This document shows, piece after piece, positions 47,217-56,610 of a DNA stretch of 64,000 bases; position 1 is the first letter of the stretch, and the number at the start of each line of letters is the position of its first letter. Both the position numbers and the translations under genes were made by a program. The notes beneath the pieces are model-generated. The model searched no databases. It saw only the letters and a program-made list of their open reading frames with translations, and was not told the origin of the DNA. The stretch comes from BJGV01 sp964013575 (GTDB lineage: Bacteria > Pseudomonadota > Gammaproteobacteria > Burkholderiales > Nitrosomonadaceae): assembly GCA_964013575.1 (NCBI GenBank), contig CAXGWP010000001.1:54896-118895 (forward strand). Reading direction: 5' to 3'.

Positions 47217-48013
47217 TAGCCAACTCCTCTAAACATAAATGAGGTCAAAATAAAATCTAACCCTAGGGTTACAAGCGCGGAAGTTACCACAGTTCGCGTT
47301 GTAGCTCCTGAGACTCCTTCCGCTGTAGGCGGCGCATTATAACCTTCAAAAACAGCAATGGCAGTAATAGCTACTCCAAATACACAGGTTTTAATAATAC
47401 CGTTAACAATATCAAACCTAAAATCTACAACACTCTGCATTTGCGACCAGAAAGAACCTTCGTCCACTCCAATAAGCACTACTGCTATCAAATACCCACC
47501 AAATACCCCCATGGCAGAGAATATTGCAGCTAAAAGCGGCATAGAAATCACACCAGCCCAGAACCGAGGAGCAACAACCCTAGCAATTGGATCTACAGCC
47601 ATCATACCCATAGCTTCTAATTGCTCTGTTGCTTTCATTAAACCAATCTCAGCTGTAATAGCTGAGCCAGCACGACTAGCAAACAATAATCCAGCTACAA
47701 CTGGCCCTAATTCACGCACCAATGATAAAGCCACCAATGTCCCTACAGCTGTTTCTGCCCCAAATTTCTGTAATGTTTCATACCCTTGAAGACCAAGAAC
47801 CATTCCAACAAATAGCCCAGATACTAATATTATGACCATTGTTAGCACACCAGTAAAATATAATTCACGAATAATTAAACTAAACCGCCGGATGCTAATA
47901 CCCGATTTTAATAATATCAAGCTAAAAAACCTAGCTGCATAACCTAGCTGCCATACACTATCAATCACTTGATGGCCAACACTTTGGATACCAGTGATAA
48001 TGCGCCTAGGCAA
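47216..48013 (-). CDS. mlaE: Phospholipid ABC transporter permease MlaE
   Basis: 265 aa permease. TM-rich, with the MlaE/YrbE signatures GLFVGMVLGLQGYETLQKFG, ARAGSAITAEIGLMKATEQL-type helix (here ASRAGSAITAEIGLMKATEQ) and the C-terminal GVSGATTRTVVTS. The start appears to be TTG at 48013, overlapping mlaF by 8 bp. Confidence 0.96.
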   Translation of the reverse strand: MPRRIITGIQSVGHQVIDSVWQLGYAARFFSLILLKSGISIRRFSLIIRELYFTGVLTMVIILVSGLFVGMVLGLQGYETLQKFGAETAVGTLVALSLVRELGPVVAGLLFASRAGSAITAEIGLMKATEQLEAMGMMAVDPIARVVAPRFWAGVISMPLLAAIFSAMGVFGGYLIAVVLIGVDEGSFWSQMQSVVDFRFDIVNGIIKTCVFGVAITAIAVFEGYNAPPTAEGVSGATTRTVVTSALVTLGLDFILTSFMFRGVG

Positions 48014-48818
48014 ACTTATTCTCCAAATTTAAATCTGCCTCATATTTTTCTGAAGGATAATTAAATGGAACTGGCCCATCTACTTTACTATGAATAAACT
48101 GATGTACAAAAGGTGAAGTTGCTCTTTTTATTTCTTCTGGCGTACCATGTGCAGCTATTACTCCCTCAGAAATAAAATAAACATAGTCCACAATTTTTAA
48201 AGATTCATGCACATCATGTGTTACCAAAATTGATGTCATTCCTAATGCATCTGTAAGTCGCCGAATTAGATTACCAATAACACTTAAAGAAATAGGATCA
48301 AGCCCTGTAAACGGTTCATCATACATTACTAGCATTGGGTCAAGTGCAATCGAGCGAGCCAAAGCTACCCGCCTAGCCATACCCCCTGATAGTTCTACGG
48401 GCATTAAATTTTGTGCGCCACGCAAACCAACCGCATGTAGTTTCATAAGTACAAGGTCACGAATTATAGATTCTGGCAAATCTGTATGCTCCCTTATTTG
48501 AAATGCAACATTATCAAATACTGATAAATCAGTAAATAATGCGCCAAACTGAAATAACATACTCATTTTCCTACGCAAAGAAAACAGCTTATCCCTTCCT
48601 AATTCATGTACTTTTTGGTCATTAATTTTTATGTAACCTGAAGATGGAGCTACTACACCCCCAATCAAACGTAGCAGGGTTGTCTTACCACAACCACTTC
48701 CCCCCATAATAGCTATAACCTTGCCGCGCGGCATAGTCATATTTATTCCTTTAAGAATAGCGCGGTTATCATAAGAAAAACTTAAATCTTTAATTTCTAC
48801 TAAGGGTTTAATTTTCAT
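48006..48818 (-). CDS. mlaF: Phospholipid ABC transporter ATPase MlaF
   Basis: 270 aa. Walker A GGSGCGKTT, signature ELSGGMARRVALAR and Walker B LVMYDEPFTGLDPIS; the GGMARRVALARSIALDP stretch is specific to MlaF. First gene of mlaFEDCB. The upstream gap (48819-48934) holds its likely promoter. Confidence 0.97.
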   Translation of the reverse strand: MKIKPLVEIKDLSFSYDNRAILKGINMTMPRGKVIAIMGGSGCGKTTLLRLIGGVVAPSSGYIKINDQKVHELGRDKLFSLRRKMSMLFQFGALFTDLSVFDNVAFQIREHTDLPESIIRDLVLMKLHAVGLRGAQNLMPVELSGGMARRVALARSIALDPMLVMYDEPFTGLDPISLSVIGNLIRRLTDALGMTSILVTHDVHESLKIVDYVYFISEGVIAAHGTPEEIKRATSPFVHQFIHSKVDGPVPFNYPSEKYEADLNLENKFA

Positions 48819-48934
48819 GATACTGTTAAGAGCGGTTAAAGACAGCTCAAACTGAATAAAATAAGATTTTTATTTGATTCTACTATCTATAAAATATTGA
48901 CTAATAGATAATTAATGAACATTGTACTCGGGGG

Positions 48935-49702
48935 CTAAGGGTAAAGCAAAATCAACCGATATCCAACTGCATTTAAATCTCCACTATCAATTAATAATGC
49001 CACCTTGATTTCTGTATTAGCATCAATAATATGTACAGGGGTTTTATCTTTAAAATAGTCATCAGGGGTAAAAATACGGCTAGCAAGGGCCTGGTCACGA
49101 ATATCCGTAAGAGTAAGCTCCAGCAAGGGAAGCTGTTGAGGAAAACTTGCTTGATTACGTATTATTGCTATTAATGTAGTCACACCTGGTTGTTGTGTCT
49201 TCCCTTTCTGCATATCAGTTGATTCAATACTCAAAAAATCTATTTGCTTTGGCATTGGTATTTTACAGTTCAAAATATCACAATATTGCTTTAGATAAGG
49301 ACGAATCAAAGGTGAAGAAATAAAAATCTCTGCACGATATAAGTAAACTGTATGTCCTACCAAAAAAAGCAAAAGAAATATATTAATACCCCCCCATATA
49401 GGTGAAACTCTCTGTGGCTTAATAGCATCAAAAGCATAAGAACCAAATTCTTTTGCTTTAATTGAATCTGCTGTTTCTATTGACAAACTATCCTTTTTAA
49501 AAGTTTTTTTTATTCCCTTGTCTTCAATCGGTAATTTTTCTGGCTTATTTGTATCTACCTCTTGTAAGGTAGCTAAATCTCTATAGCCATTAAAAACTTT
49601 TAGACAACACCCACAACGAACAACACCCTCCTGCATTTGTAAGTGCTGTGGAGCTACTTTAAAAACCGCGGTGCAATTAGGACAGCGAGTTACCAAAGCC
49701 AT
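48935..49702 (-). CDS. Zinc-ribbon DUF3426 membrane protein
   Basis: 255 aa. The N-terminal MJ0042-type zinc ribbon has CPNC and CGCC pairs (residues 8-11 and 31-34). One TM helix lies near 107-127 (IFLLLFLVGHTVYLY), then a periplasmic DUF3426 domain with LELTLTDIRDQALASRIFTPDDYF. Function is unknown; it lies 19 bp after prmA as in many betaproteobacteria. Confidence 0.9.
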   Translation of the reverse strand: MALVTRCPNCTAVFKVAPQHLQMQEGVVRCGCCLKVFNGYRDLATLQEVDTNKPEKLPIEDKGIKKTFKKDSLSIETADSIKAKEFGSYAFDAIKPQRVSPIWGGINIFLLLFLVGHTVYLYRAEIFISSPLIRPYLKQYCDILNCKIPMPKQIDFLSIESTDMQKGKTQQPGVTTLIAIIRNQASFPQQLPLLELTLTDIRDQALASRIFTPDDYFKDKTPVHIIDANTEIKVALLIDSGDLNAVGYRLILLYP

Positions 49703-49721
49703 TTATGAATATTCCAATGTC

Positions 49722-50636
49722 TTATTTTCTTATTCCAACCAATAATGACCACCCATCCTGCTCCCATGCAGGATATATTTTGAACCATTTTTGATATATT
49801 TGTGCAACCTCTCTCACTTGTTCAGTTAGTATTCCAGAAAGTACAATACGTCCATTATTATTGCTTACTCGTCCCAGTAATGGAGCAAGAATTAGTAAAG
49901 GGTTAACAAGTATATTTGCAATAATGACATCTGCCCACCTATCTATCTGTCCTGATTCAGCCATATAATCAGCCAAGTAAAATTTAATCTTATTTTGGTC
50001 ACATTGATTATATACAGCATTCTTAGTGCTAACCTCAACTGCTATAGGATCTATATCAACCCCTACTACACAATTAGCCCCTAACTTTAATGCGGCAATA
50101 GCTAATATGCCAGACCCACAACCATAATCTAAAACCCGTTCACCGCCTTTTAAATTTTTATCAAGCCATGATAAACATAATTTAGTAGTCGGATGAGTAC
50201 CAGTACCAAAGGCTAAGCCCGGATCAAGTATTAGGTTAATAGCCTTAGAATCAGGTGCTTGATGCCAGCTAGGCACAACCCATAACTTAGGTGATATTTT
50301 AATAGGATCAAATTGTGACTGTGTTAAATGGACCCAATCCTGATCCTCAATTTTTTTAACTCTATAAACAGGCAGGCAAGTTAATTTAGCGCTTTGAGCC
50401 GCTGCATGCAAAATTTCTATTACGTCTATAGGTTCCTCAAAGAGAGCTGTTATTTCTACATTAGACCAAATAGGTTCTGAGGAATCATTAAACTCTACAA
50501 ATAAAGATTCCTCTTGTTTGGTTTCAGCAGCGGCATCGTGAGTATCTACTGAGAGTGCACCTTTCTCAATTAATAAATTATTAAATACTTCAGTATAGAC
50601 AGCATCAATTTTAATAATAATTGCTATCCAGTGCAT
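49722..50636 (-). CDS. prmA: Ribosomal protein L11 methyltransferase PrmA
   Basis: 304 aa SAM-dependent enzyme that trimethylates L11. Motif I VLDYGCGSGILAIAALKLGA, the LDPGLAFGTGTHPTTKLCL motif before it and IANILVNPL as the catalytic motif IV are clear. In order after accC with 117 bp between. Confidence 0.97.
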   Translation of the reverse strand: MHWIAIIIKIDAVYTEVFNNLLIEKGALSVDTHDAAAETKQEESLFVEFNDSSEPIWSNVEITALFEEPIDVIEILHAAAQSAKLTCLPVYRVKKIEDQDWVHLTQSQFDPIKISPKLWVVPSWHQAPDSKAINLILDPGLAFGTGTHPTTKLCLSWLDKNLKGGERVLDYGCGSGILAIAALKLGANCVVGVDIDPIAVEVSTKNAVYNQCDQNKIKFYLADYMAESGQIDRWADVIIANILVNPLLILAPLLGRVSNNNGRIVLSGILTEQVREVAQIYQKWFKIYPAWEQDGWSLLVGIRK

Positions 50637-50753
50637 TCTAAAATATAGATGGATTCAAATTAACTAAACCATACTTATTAAACATATGTATTTAGTATTT
50701 TAGTTGTATATACGACTAAAATTTATGAAAGTTATTACAATTACAATAAATCA

Positions 50754-52109
50754 TTACCCCTGCTTCTTATGTTGTGCCAATAATTGCTCTAAATAATGAA
50801 TGGTAGCACCGCCACGTAAAAATGCTCCATCATGTAACAAATCAAGGTGCAACGGAATATTAGTATTAATTCCTTCAACTACCATTTCTGATAATGCAAT
50901 ACGCATACGTGCTATTGCTTTATCCCGATCATCACCATATGCAATAACTTTACCTATTAAAGAATCATAATGAGGCGGTACCGTATAATTATGATAAACA
51001 TGAGAATCAACCCGTATACCTGGCCCTCCTGGTGCATGATATCGAGTAATTTTACCCGCAGATGGGATAAGATTATAAGGGTCTTCAGCATTAATTCTAC
51101 ACTCTATCGCATGACCTTTTGGTATAACATCCTTCTGCCTAATACTTAATTTCTCACCTGCTGCAACACGAATTTGCTGTTGCACTAAATCAATTCCGGT
51201 AACCGCTTCAGTAATTGGATGCTCTACCTGAAGGCGTGTATTCATTTCAATAAAATAGTACTCCTTATTCTCATACAAGAATTCAAATGTACCTACACCA
51301 CGATACCCAATACGACGACAAGCATCAGCGCAACGAGAACCTATTTTATCTCTAGTTCTAGGATGTAAATCAGGAGCTGGCGCTTCCTCAATAATTTTCT
51401 GATTACGCCGCTGTACTGAACAGTCCCTTTCTCCTAAATAAATAGCATTTTTATACTCATCAACTAAAACCTGAAATTCAATATGCCTTGGATTTTCCAT
51501 AAATTTTTCTACATATAGCATGGGATTACCAAAAGCAGCTTGTGCTTCATTTCGAGTCATAATAACTGCATTAGATAAGGCTGCTTCTGTATGCACCACC
51601 CTCATTCCTCGCCCACCCCCTCCTCCAGATGCTTTAATAATTACAGGATAACCAATGGCACGAACAATTTCTTTTATTTCGTCAGGAGACTCTGGCAAAG
51701 CACCATCTGAACCAGGGACACATGGCACTTTAGCTTCTCGCATAGCATTTTTAGCATTTACCTTATCTCCCATAAGACGAATAGTTTCAGGACGAGGACC
51801 AATAAAAACAAATCCACTTTTTTCTACTCTCTCAGCAAAATCAGCATTCTCTGCAAGAAATCCATATCCAGGATGAATTGCTGCAGAATCTGTTACCTCT
51901 GCTGCACTTATAATTGCCGGTATATTAAGGTAACTTAAGGTTGACGGTGCTGGCCCTATACAAACTGACTCATCTGCTAATTTCACATATTTTGCTTCTG
52001 CATCTGCTTCAGAATGAACAGCAACTGTCTTAATGCCCATTTCCCGACATGCACGCTGAATTCGTAAAGCAATCTCACCCCGGTTGGCTATAAGTATTTT
52101 TTCAAACAT
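50754..52109 (-). CDS. accC: Acetyl-CoA carboxylase, biotin carboxylase subunit
   Basis: 451 aa. AccC carboxylates biotin on AccB using ATP and bicarbonate, the first half of malonyl-CoA formation. ATP-grasp features: KASGGGGGRGMRVV, the RDCSVQRRNQKIIEEAP stretch, EMNTRLQVEHPITE. ATG start, 85 bp after accB. Confidence 0.98.
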   Translation of the reverse strand: MFEKILIANRGEIALRIQRACREMGIKTVAVHSEADAEAKYVKLADESVCIGPAPSTLSYLNIPAIISAAEVTDSAAIHPGYGFLAENADFAERVEKSGFVFIGPRPETIRLMGDKVNAKNAMREAKVPCVPGSDGALPESPDEIKEIVRAIGYPVIIKASGGGGGRGMRVVHTEAALSNAVIMTRNEAQAAFGNPMLYVEKFMENPRHIEFQVLVDEYKNAIYLGERDCSVQRRNQKIIEEAPAPDLHPRTRDKIGSRCADACRRIGYRGVGTFEFLYENKEYYFIEMNTRLQVEHPITEAVTGIDLVQQQIRVAAGEKLSIRQKDVIPKGHAIECRINAEDPYNLIPSAGKITRYHAPGGPGIRVDSHVYHNYTVPPHYDSLIGKVIAYGDDRDKAIARMRIALSEMVVEGINTNIPLHLDLLHDGAFLRGGATIHYLEQLLAQHKKQG

Positions 52110-52194
52110 ATCTATCTAGGCAAATCCTATTTGTATGACTAGGGTACAAATTATCCTTTAATCTAATGCGCCCTAAAGAAGAGATTAAATAAAA

Positions 52195-52650
52195 TTACTC
52201 AATAACAAATAAAGCTTCTCCAAATTCAACTGGTTGACCATTCTCAATTAAAATAGCCTTAATAGTCCCATCTTTATCAGCTTCAATTTCATTAAGAAGC
52301 TTCATTGCTTCAATAATACATAAAGTATCCCCAACCTTGACTTCTTGCCCCACTTCTACAAATGGATCGCTTCCTGGCGCTGAAGTACGATAAAAAGTTC
52401 CAACCATAGGAGACTTAATCATATGCCCAGCTAGCGACCCTGATTCATTTTTATCAAAATCTTCATCAGCCTTTTGCATGACCGATGGAGCCACATTTGG
52501 AGTTACAGCGACTGGTGCTGCAACTTGAACTGGGGCTGCAGCTCCAGATTTACTAATACGAACCCTTTCCTCACCTTCTGTAATCTCTAATTCAGAAAGG
52601 CTTGACTCTTCAACTAAATCAATTAATTTTTTAAGCTTTCTTAAATCCAT
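52195..52650 (-). CDS. accB: Acetyl-CoA carboxylase biotin carboxyl carrier protein
   Basis: 151 aa. The C-terminal biotinyl domain (about 78-151) carries the biotin lysine K117 in IIEAMKLLNEI. The N-terminal helix and an Ala/Pro/Val-rich linker (36-58) complete the usual layout. It is followed by accC and preceded by aroQ on the same strand. Confidence 0.98.
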   Translation of the reverse strand: MDLRKLKKLIDLVEESSLSELEITEGEERVRISKSGAAAPVQVAAPVAVTPNVAPSVMQKADEDFDKNESGSLAGHMIKSPMVGTFYRTSAPGSDPFVEVGQEVKVGDTLCIIEAMKLLNEIEADKDGTIKAILIENGQPVEFGEALFVIE

Positions 52651-52780
52651 AATAGCCCTCCCAGGGCAGTATTATATTTATGACATTTAAACCATTTAAA
52701 CCTTTACTACTTAAGTGCCACGCATTTTGGTTTTATGAGCCAGAATCTTCATTACTGTATTACAAGGAATGAGGCCCCAA

Positions 52781-53236
52781 TTAATAAATTTTTACCGCAT
52801 ACTGTAGCGCCAAATAATAACCCTTAGCACCCAAACCACTAATAACACCTAATGCAATAGAAGAAAAATATGACTCTCTTCGGAATGATTCTCGTGCAAA
52901 AATATTTGTAAGATGAACTTCTATAAATGGTATATGTGCAGCCAATAAAGCATCATGCAATGCAATACTTGTATGTGTAAATGCCGCAGGATTAATAATT
53001 ATAAAGTCAGTTTTATCACCCATGGCCTCTTGAATTCTACTTATTAATTCTGCTTCACTATTACTTTGAAAGCTACTTAAATTAATATCATAGCTCTTAG
53101 CTAATTTATTTAAATTTTCATTAATTTCTTCGAGGGTTTCGTTACCATAAATATCAGGCTCTCTACTACCTAAAAGATTAAGATTGGGACCATTTAAAAC
53201 CAAGATATTTTTTGCTACAAAATATTCTTCTTTCAT
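52781..53236 (-). CDS. aroQ: Type II 3-dehydroquinate dehydratase AroQ
   Basis: 151 aa. It dehydrates 3-dehydroquinate to 3-dehydroshikimate in the shikimate pathway. Start region NILVLNGPNLNLLGSREPDIYG includes the catalytic tyrosine; NPAAFTHTSIALHDAL and PFIEVHLTNIFARESFR are also diagnostic. It precedes accB by 130 bp, the usual aroQ-accB-accC order. ATG start without a strong ribosome site; the six extra N-terminal residues may be genuine. Confidence 0.97.
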   Translation of the reverse strand: MKEEYFVAKNILVLNGPNLNLLGSREPDIYGNETLEEINENLNKLAKSYDINLSSFQSNSEAELISRIQEAMGDKTDFIIINPAAFTHTSIALHDALLAAHIPFIEVHLTNIFARESFRRESYFSSIALGVISGLGAKGYYLALQYAVKIY

Positions 53237-53392
53237 TTGTTAATTTTGCCGTATTTTTAAAAGAATGTCTACACGTTTAACGATTTTAGCCGAAATTAAG
53301 TATTATCATGTAACGCATTTTATCCTATAAAGCCAACCACCAAACTTTATAGACATTTATTTTAATATAGCAACATTTTGGCAGAAAATTGC

Positions 53393-53550
53393 TGATTTTA
53401 TAAACATAATTACAGATTTTATGAGAAATATGATCAAATTATAGACAGTATATTAAATTTTTTAATCTCACCCAACAAGATTAATTTTCTTTGCTCAATT
53501 AAAGCTCATTTTTAATGATTTTATAGCCATAATCACAGATTTTAGAAGAA
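53393..53550 (+). repeat. Direct repeat, two copies of 35 bp
   Basis: Copies at 53393-53427 and 53516-53550 share 30 of 35 positions and the core acagatttta. They are 123 bp apart. Each is followed by a tgatcaaatta stretch (53431 and 53592), the second after an extra 40 bp or so. They look like a partly decayed duplication in the upstream region of aroQ; a regulatory role is only a possibility. Confidence 0.55.
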
Positions 53551-53664
53551 TTAACCTGTAATTGTATAAATCATTACAATCTCCTGATATTGATCAAATT
53601 ACTTAACTTAAAAAATAAAATTTTTTGTTTTAATATTACATTTCTAAATTAAACAAACTTCAAT

Positions 53665-53693
53665 TTGCTGACTATATTCCAAACCTCTATAAT
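53665..53693 (+). promoter_or_regulatory. Sigma-70 promoter of tRNA-Thr
   Basis: TTGCTG at 53665-53670 and a perfect TATAAT at 53688-53693, spaced by 17 bp. The predicted start near 53700 lies just before the mature tRNA at 53713. Confidence 0.75.
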
Positions 53694-53712
53694 CTTTTAT
53701 AGTAATATTTTT

Positions 53713-53785
<73 letters not shown>

Positions 53786-54319
53786 CCGTAAATTAATGAT
53801 ATTCACATGCACCTTCCTTCTTTTCTCCACTAAAAATATACGAAACAAGTACTTAATAAATCTGGCCCCTCTTATCAAATTTTTGTATTTATTTTGAGCA
53901 CACCTAAATATTTACAATAAACTCATTAAATGCAATATTTGTTATCGTCAACCAAAAAAATACGAAGATTTCAAATAGAATATACTTATACTAGAAACCT
54001 CAATTTAGTTAAGATAACATGCTCGCATGGCTCAATATATTGCTATGCTTTTCTAAAAAGTTAAATTCTAACCAATAATATAAAAGCATAATTAATTTTA
54101 AAATTTTACAATACTTGCAATACTATTTTATATGCATATAATAAGAATCATTATCATTTGTGCCTGGTTATGAAATCACTAACTTTTAATTTAATGTAAA
54201 CACGTATACAGAGATTAGTTTTCTTGCTAAATGAATTAGCATGATTTAAATCAATTAAAGTTTTTTATTTTTCACCCTCACAAAAAATTAAAAATAAATA
54301 TAAATACTTAGGAGAAATT
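53786..54319. other. Upstream region of the peroxiredoxin operon
   Basis: 534 bp without a gene. It contains the promoter and Fur box at 54115-54155 and then a leader of about 170 nt to the peroxiredoxin start. Within the leader lies a hairpin with 6-bp arms (tgctaa/ttagca, 54225-54241). A 9-codon frame starts at ATG 54170; I do not call it a gene. Confidence 0.6.
54115..54155 (+). promoter_or_regulatory. Sigma-70 promoter overlapped by a Fur box
   Basis: -35 TTGCAA (54115-54120), 16-bp spacer, -10 TATAAT (54137-54142). The 19 bases 54137-54155 match the Fur consensus (GATAATGATAATCATTATC) at 16 of 19 positions, so the site covers the -10 and predicted start. Iron-bound Fur there would block RNA polymerase. 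The target is the peroxiredoxin gene 165 bp downstream; the regulator is encoded at 2226-2654. Confidence 0.7.
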
Positions 54320-54925
54320 ATGACTGTTCTTGTTGGAAGAAATGCACCAGACTTTACTGCTCCCGCTGTCCTGGCGAATGGAGAAATTGTTGATGAATTA
54401 GTTTTCTCTAAAATATCAAAATCCAAATATTCTATACTTTTCTTCTACCCCTTAGACTTTACCTTTGTGTGCCCTACTGAATTATTGTCTCTTGATCACC
54501 GTGTATCAAAATTTAAAGAACGAGGCGTAGAGCTTATCGGTATATCAGTTGACTCACATTTCACCCATAATGCCTGGAGAAACACACCAATATCAGATGG
54601 TGGTATCGGAGCAGTTAATTTTTCTTTAGTGGCAGATATGAACCATAATATATGTAGATCTTATGGAGTAGAAACTCCTGACGGAAATGTTGCTTATCGC
54701 GCATCATTCTTAATTGACAAAGAAGGCATAGTACGCCATCAAGTTGTTAATGATTTACCACTAGGAAGAAATATCGATGAGATGCTGCGTATGGTAGATA
54801 CACTATTATTTTATGAAAAATATGGTGAAGTATGTCCTGCTGGCTGGAATGAAGGTGATAGTGGAATCAAAGCCACGCCTGATGGTGTAGCTAAATATCT
54901 TGAGGAGCATGCAAATGATCTGTAA
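54320..54925 (+). CDS. 2-Cys peroxiredoxin (AhpC/Prx1 type)
   Basis: 201 aa. It reduces hydrogen peroxide and organic or nitrogen peroxides in the cytoplasm. The peroxidatic cysteine is C51 in DFTFVCPTEL and the resolving cysteine C172 in GEVCPAGW, the typical 2-Cys arrangement with YF-like C-terminal region replaced by YLEEHANDL. The substrate loop RNTPISDGGIG is conserved. AGGAG ribosome site. No ahpF or thioredoxin reductase is adjacent. Likely Fur-controlled (see 54115-54155). A small gene overlaps its end. Confidence 0.96.
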   Translation: MTVLVGRNAPDFTAPAVLANGEIVDELVFSKISKSKYSILFFYPLDFTFVCPTELLSLDHRVSKFKERGVELIGISVDSHFTHNAWRNTPISDGGIGAVNFSLVADMNHNICRSYGVETPDGNVAYRASFLIDKEGIVRHQVVNDLPLGRNIDEMLRMVDTLLFYEKYGEVCPAGWNEGDSGIKATPDGVAKYLEEHANDL

Positions 54926-55190
54926 AAGCAAATCAGGACTTGCTAAAAATACTGAAATTGAAATATTGATAGCAACTGTTTTTCTACTAATGACTAGATA
55001 TGCAAGTACTCAAGAAAAAGAATTAATTAAACCAATTATTGAACATTTTAATTGGATAAATAACCACCCTAATCTTGCAAATCCGCAGCTTAAAAATATT
55101 TGCACTAAATTATCTAAATGCTGGAAATTTATGGAATTTGGTGGAGAAATAACAATCAAAGACTATCATAACAATAATTACATTCACTAA
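54915..55190 (+). CDS. Unknown small protein coupled to the peroxiredoxin
   Basis: 91 aa from ATG 54915, 8 bp after GAGGAG and overlapping the peroxiredoxin stop by 11 bp, so translation is likely coupled. One hydrophobic stretch (about 16-27) and two well-spaced cysteines in NICTKLSKCWKF; mostly helical by eye. I do not recognise the family. Because it is co-transcribed with a Fur-regulated peroxiredoxin it may serve iron or peroxide stress, but that is inference only. Confidence 0.7.
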   Translation: MICKSKSGLAKNTEIEILIATVFLLMTRYASTQEKELIKPIIEHFNWINNHPNLANPQLKNICTKLSKCWKFMEFGGEITIKDYHNNNYIH

Positions 55191-55284
55191 ACCATAATCT
55201 ACTCTTACCCTTAAATTCCTATAGGATTAGCAAATTTGATATATATAGATAATACAGTTAAGAACAAAGAAATCTCATAAATTA

Positions 55285-56229
55285 ATGAAAGATTATCTGA
55301 GATTTATCTTCATCCTATTATTATCCTTAATAAATTTGGGCTGCGCCCATTATGAAAATGCTGCTTTTACTATACAATCCGACACCAAAAATAATGATTT
55401 TGGTGTTTTAATAATGGCCCACGGCGGGTCTTCTGAATGGAATGAAAACGTCTTAATGGCTATAAAGCCTCTCCAGGAGAAATATAAAATTGAAATTGCT
55501 TTTGGAATGGCAGATGCCGCTAGAATGCAAAAAAGTGTTCAAAAACTAGAAGCTCGTGGAGCAAAAAAAATAGGTGTTGTACGCCTTTTTGTTAGTGCAG
55601 GAAGTTGGTATACACGTACAGAACAAATCCTTGGCCTTCGCCCTGGGGCACCAAAAAATCAGCCTATACCAATAAGCAAACCAAATAAAAAACAATACAA
55701 ATCTAACCATCACATGCAATTCTGGAAAATAAAAACCAGAGCATCTTTTGCTCTGAGTAAAAAGGGCCTAAGCGAGTCAAGCCTCATGGGTGCCGTTCTT
55801 GTAGATCGAGCGCAGACCTTGAAAAGAAACCCAAAAAAAGAGGACGTTCTTATACTTGCTCATGGCCTTAGAGATGATATAAAAAATAATAAATTACTTG
55901 AATCACTTGATCTCCTAGCAAACAAGATAAGATCTTCAATACCTTTTAAAAGGGTTAAGGTAGAGGCTTTACGTGAAGACTGGCCAGAAAATAGTAAAAA
56001 AGCTAAGCGTAGAATTCGTATATTCTTTCAACAGGCTAAAAGTGAAGGCAGGGCAGTCATTCTTATTCCATTCCGAGTATATGGATCAGGTCCTTATGCA
56101 GAAATTTTAAAAGATTTTAAATATATTTCTAATAACAAAGGGCTTCTTCCACACCCCAATGTAACAAAGTGGATTTCTAATCAAATTCAAATACTTGAAC
56201 AAGAACTCTTTAAGCCTATAATTCATTAA
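55285..56229 (+). CDS. CbiX-like sirohydrochlorin chelatase-family lipoprotein
   Basis: 314 aa. An N-terminal lipobox (LINLGC, Cys19) suggests membrane anchoring on the periplasmic side, which is unusual for a chelatase. The CbiX/SirB fold is suggested twice: VLIMAHGGSSEWNENV and GVVRLFVSAGSW in the first half, and DVLILAHGLRDD and RAVILIPFRVYGSGPYAEIL in the second, so both halves of the two-domain fold are present. The His of the MAHG and LAHG motifs are the expected metal ligands. Metal and substrate are unknown; not a confirmed siroheme enzyme. It follows the peroxiredoxin pair by 94 bp. Confidence 0.75.
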   Translation: MKDYLRFIFILLLSLINLGCAHYENAAFTIQSDTKNNDFGVLIMAHGGSSEWNENVLMAIKPLQEKYKIEIAFGMADAARMQKSVQKLEARGAKKIGVVRLFVSAGSWYTRTEQILGLRPGAPKNQPIPISKPNKKQYKSNHHMQFWKIKTRASFALSKKGLSESSLMGAVLVDRAQTLKRNPKKEDVLILAHGLRDDIKNNKLLESLDLLANKIRSSIPFKRVKVEALREDWPENSKKAKRRIRIFFQQAKSEGRAVILIPFRVYGSGPYAEILKDFKYISNNKGLLPHPNVTKWISNQIQILEQELFKPIIH

Positions 56230-56610
56230 TAATAAACCTTATTTAAATTTGGTAGGGGTTTCTTATATTTATAACCAAACAGTACCCCATTCAATAATCA
56301 AGTATCCATAACTAAAATAATTAACGATTGCAACTTATGGTGAAGCTAATGAGTTTTTTGCCTAAATAATCATATATAATTCTAAATCAACTTATATTTA
56401 ATTCCCACTTAAAGCCTAAAATTTATAAAAAAATATAAATATATTCCACTATACTGCTTTTTTCATCTTAATATCAGGATATTTTTCCACACCAATTAAT
56501 TTTATTTACCTGGCGACTACAATTAATTACACTATAATAATCTATTGAACTTATTAACATTTGATGCTGTTCTCTAACTATTCTACTTAATTCACTTGGA
56601 GGATTCTTAA
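56230..56610. other. AT-rich intergenic region
   Basis: 381 bp with no supportable gene, repeat or strong hairpin. It should contain the promoter of the unknown gene at 56611. Confidence 0.5.

Larger units (their letters stand above)
53237..53712. other. Intergenic region with a diverged 35-bp repeat
   Basis: 476 bp between aroQ and tRNA-Thr. It is AT-rich, has no supportable reading frame and contains the repeat at 53393-53550 and the tRNA promoter at 53665-53693. The aroQ promoter should lie in its left part. Confidence 0.5.
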
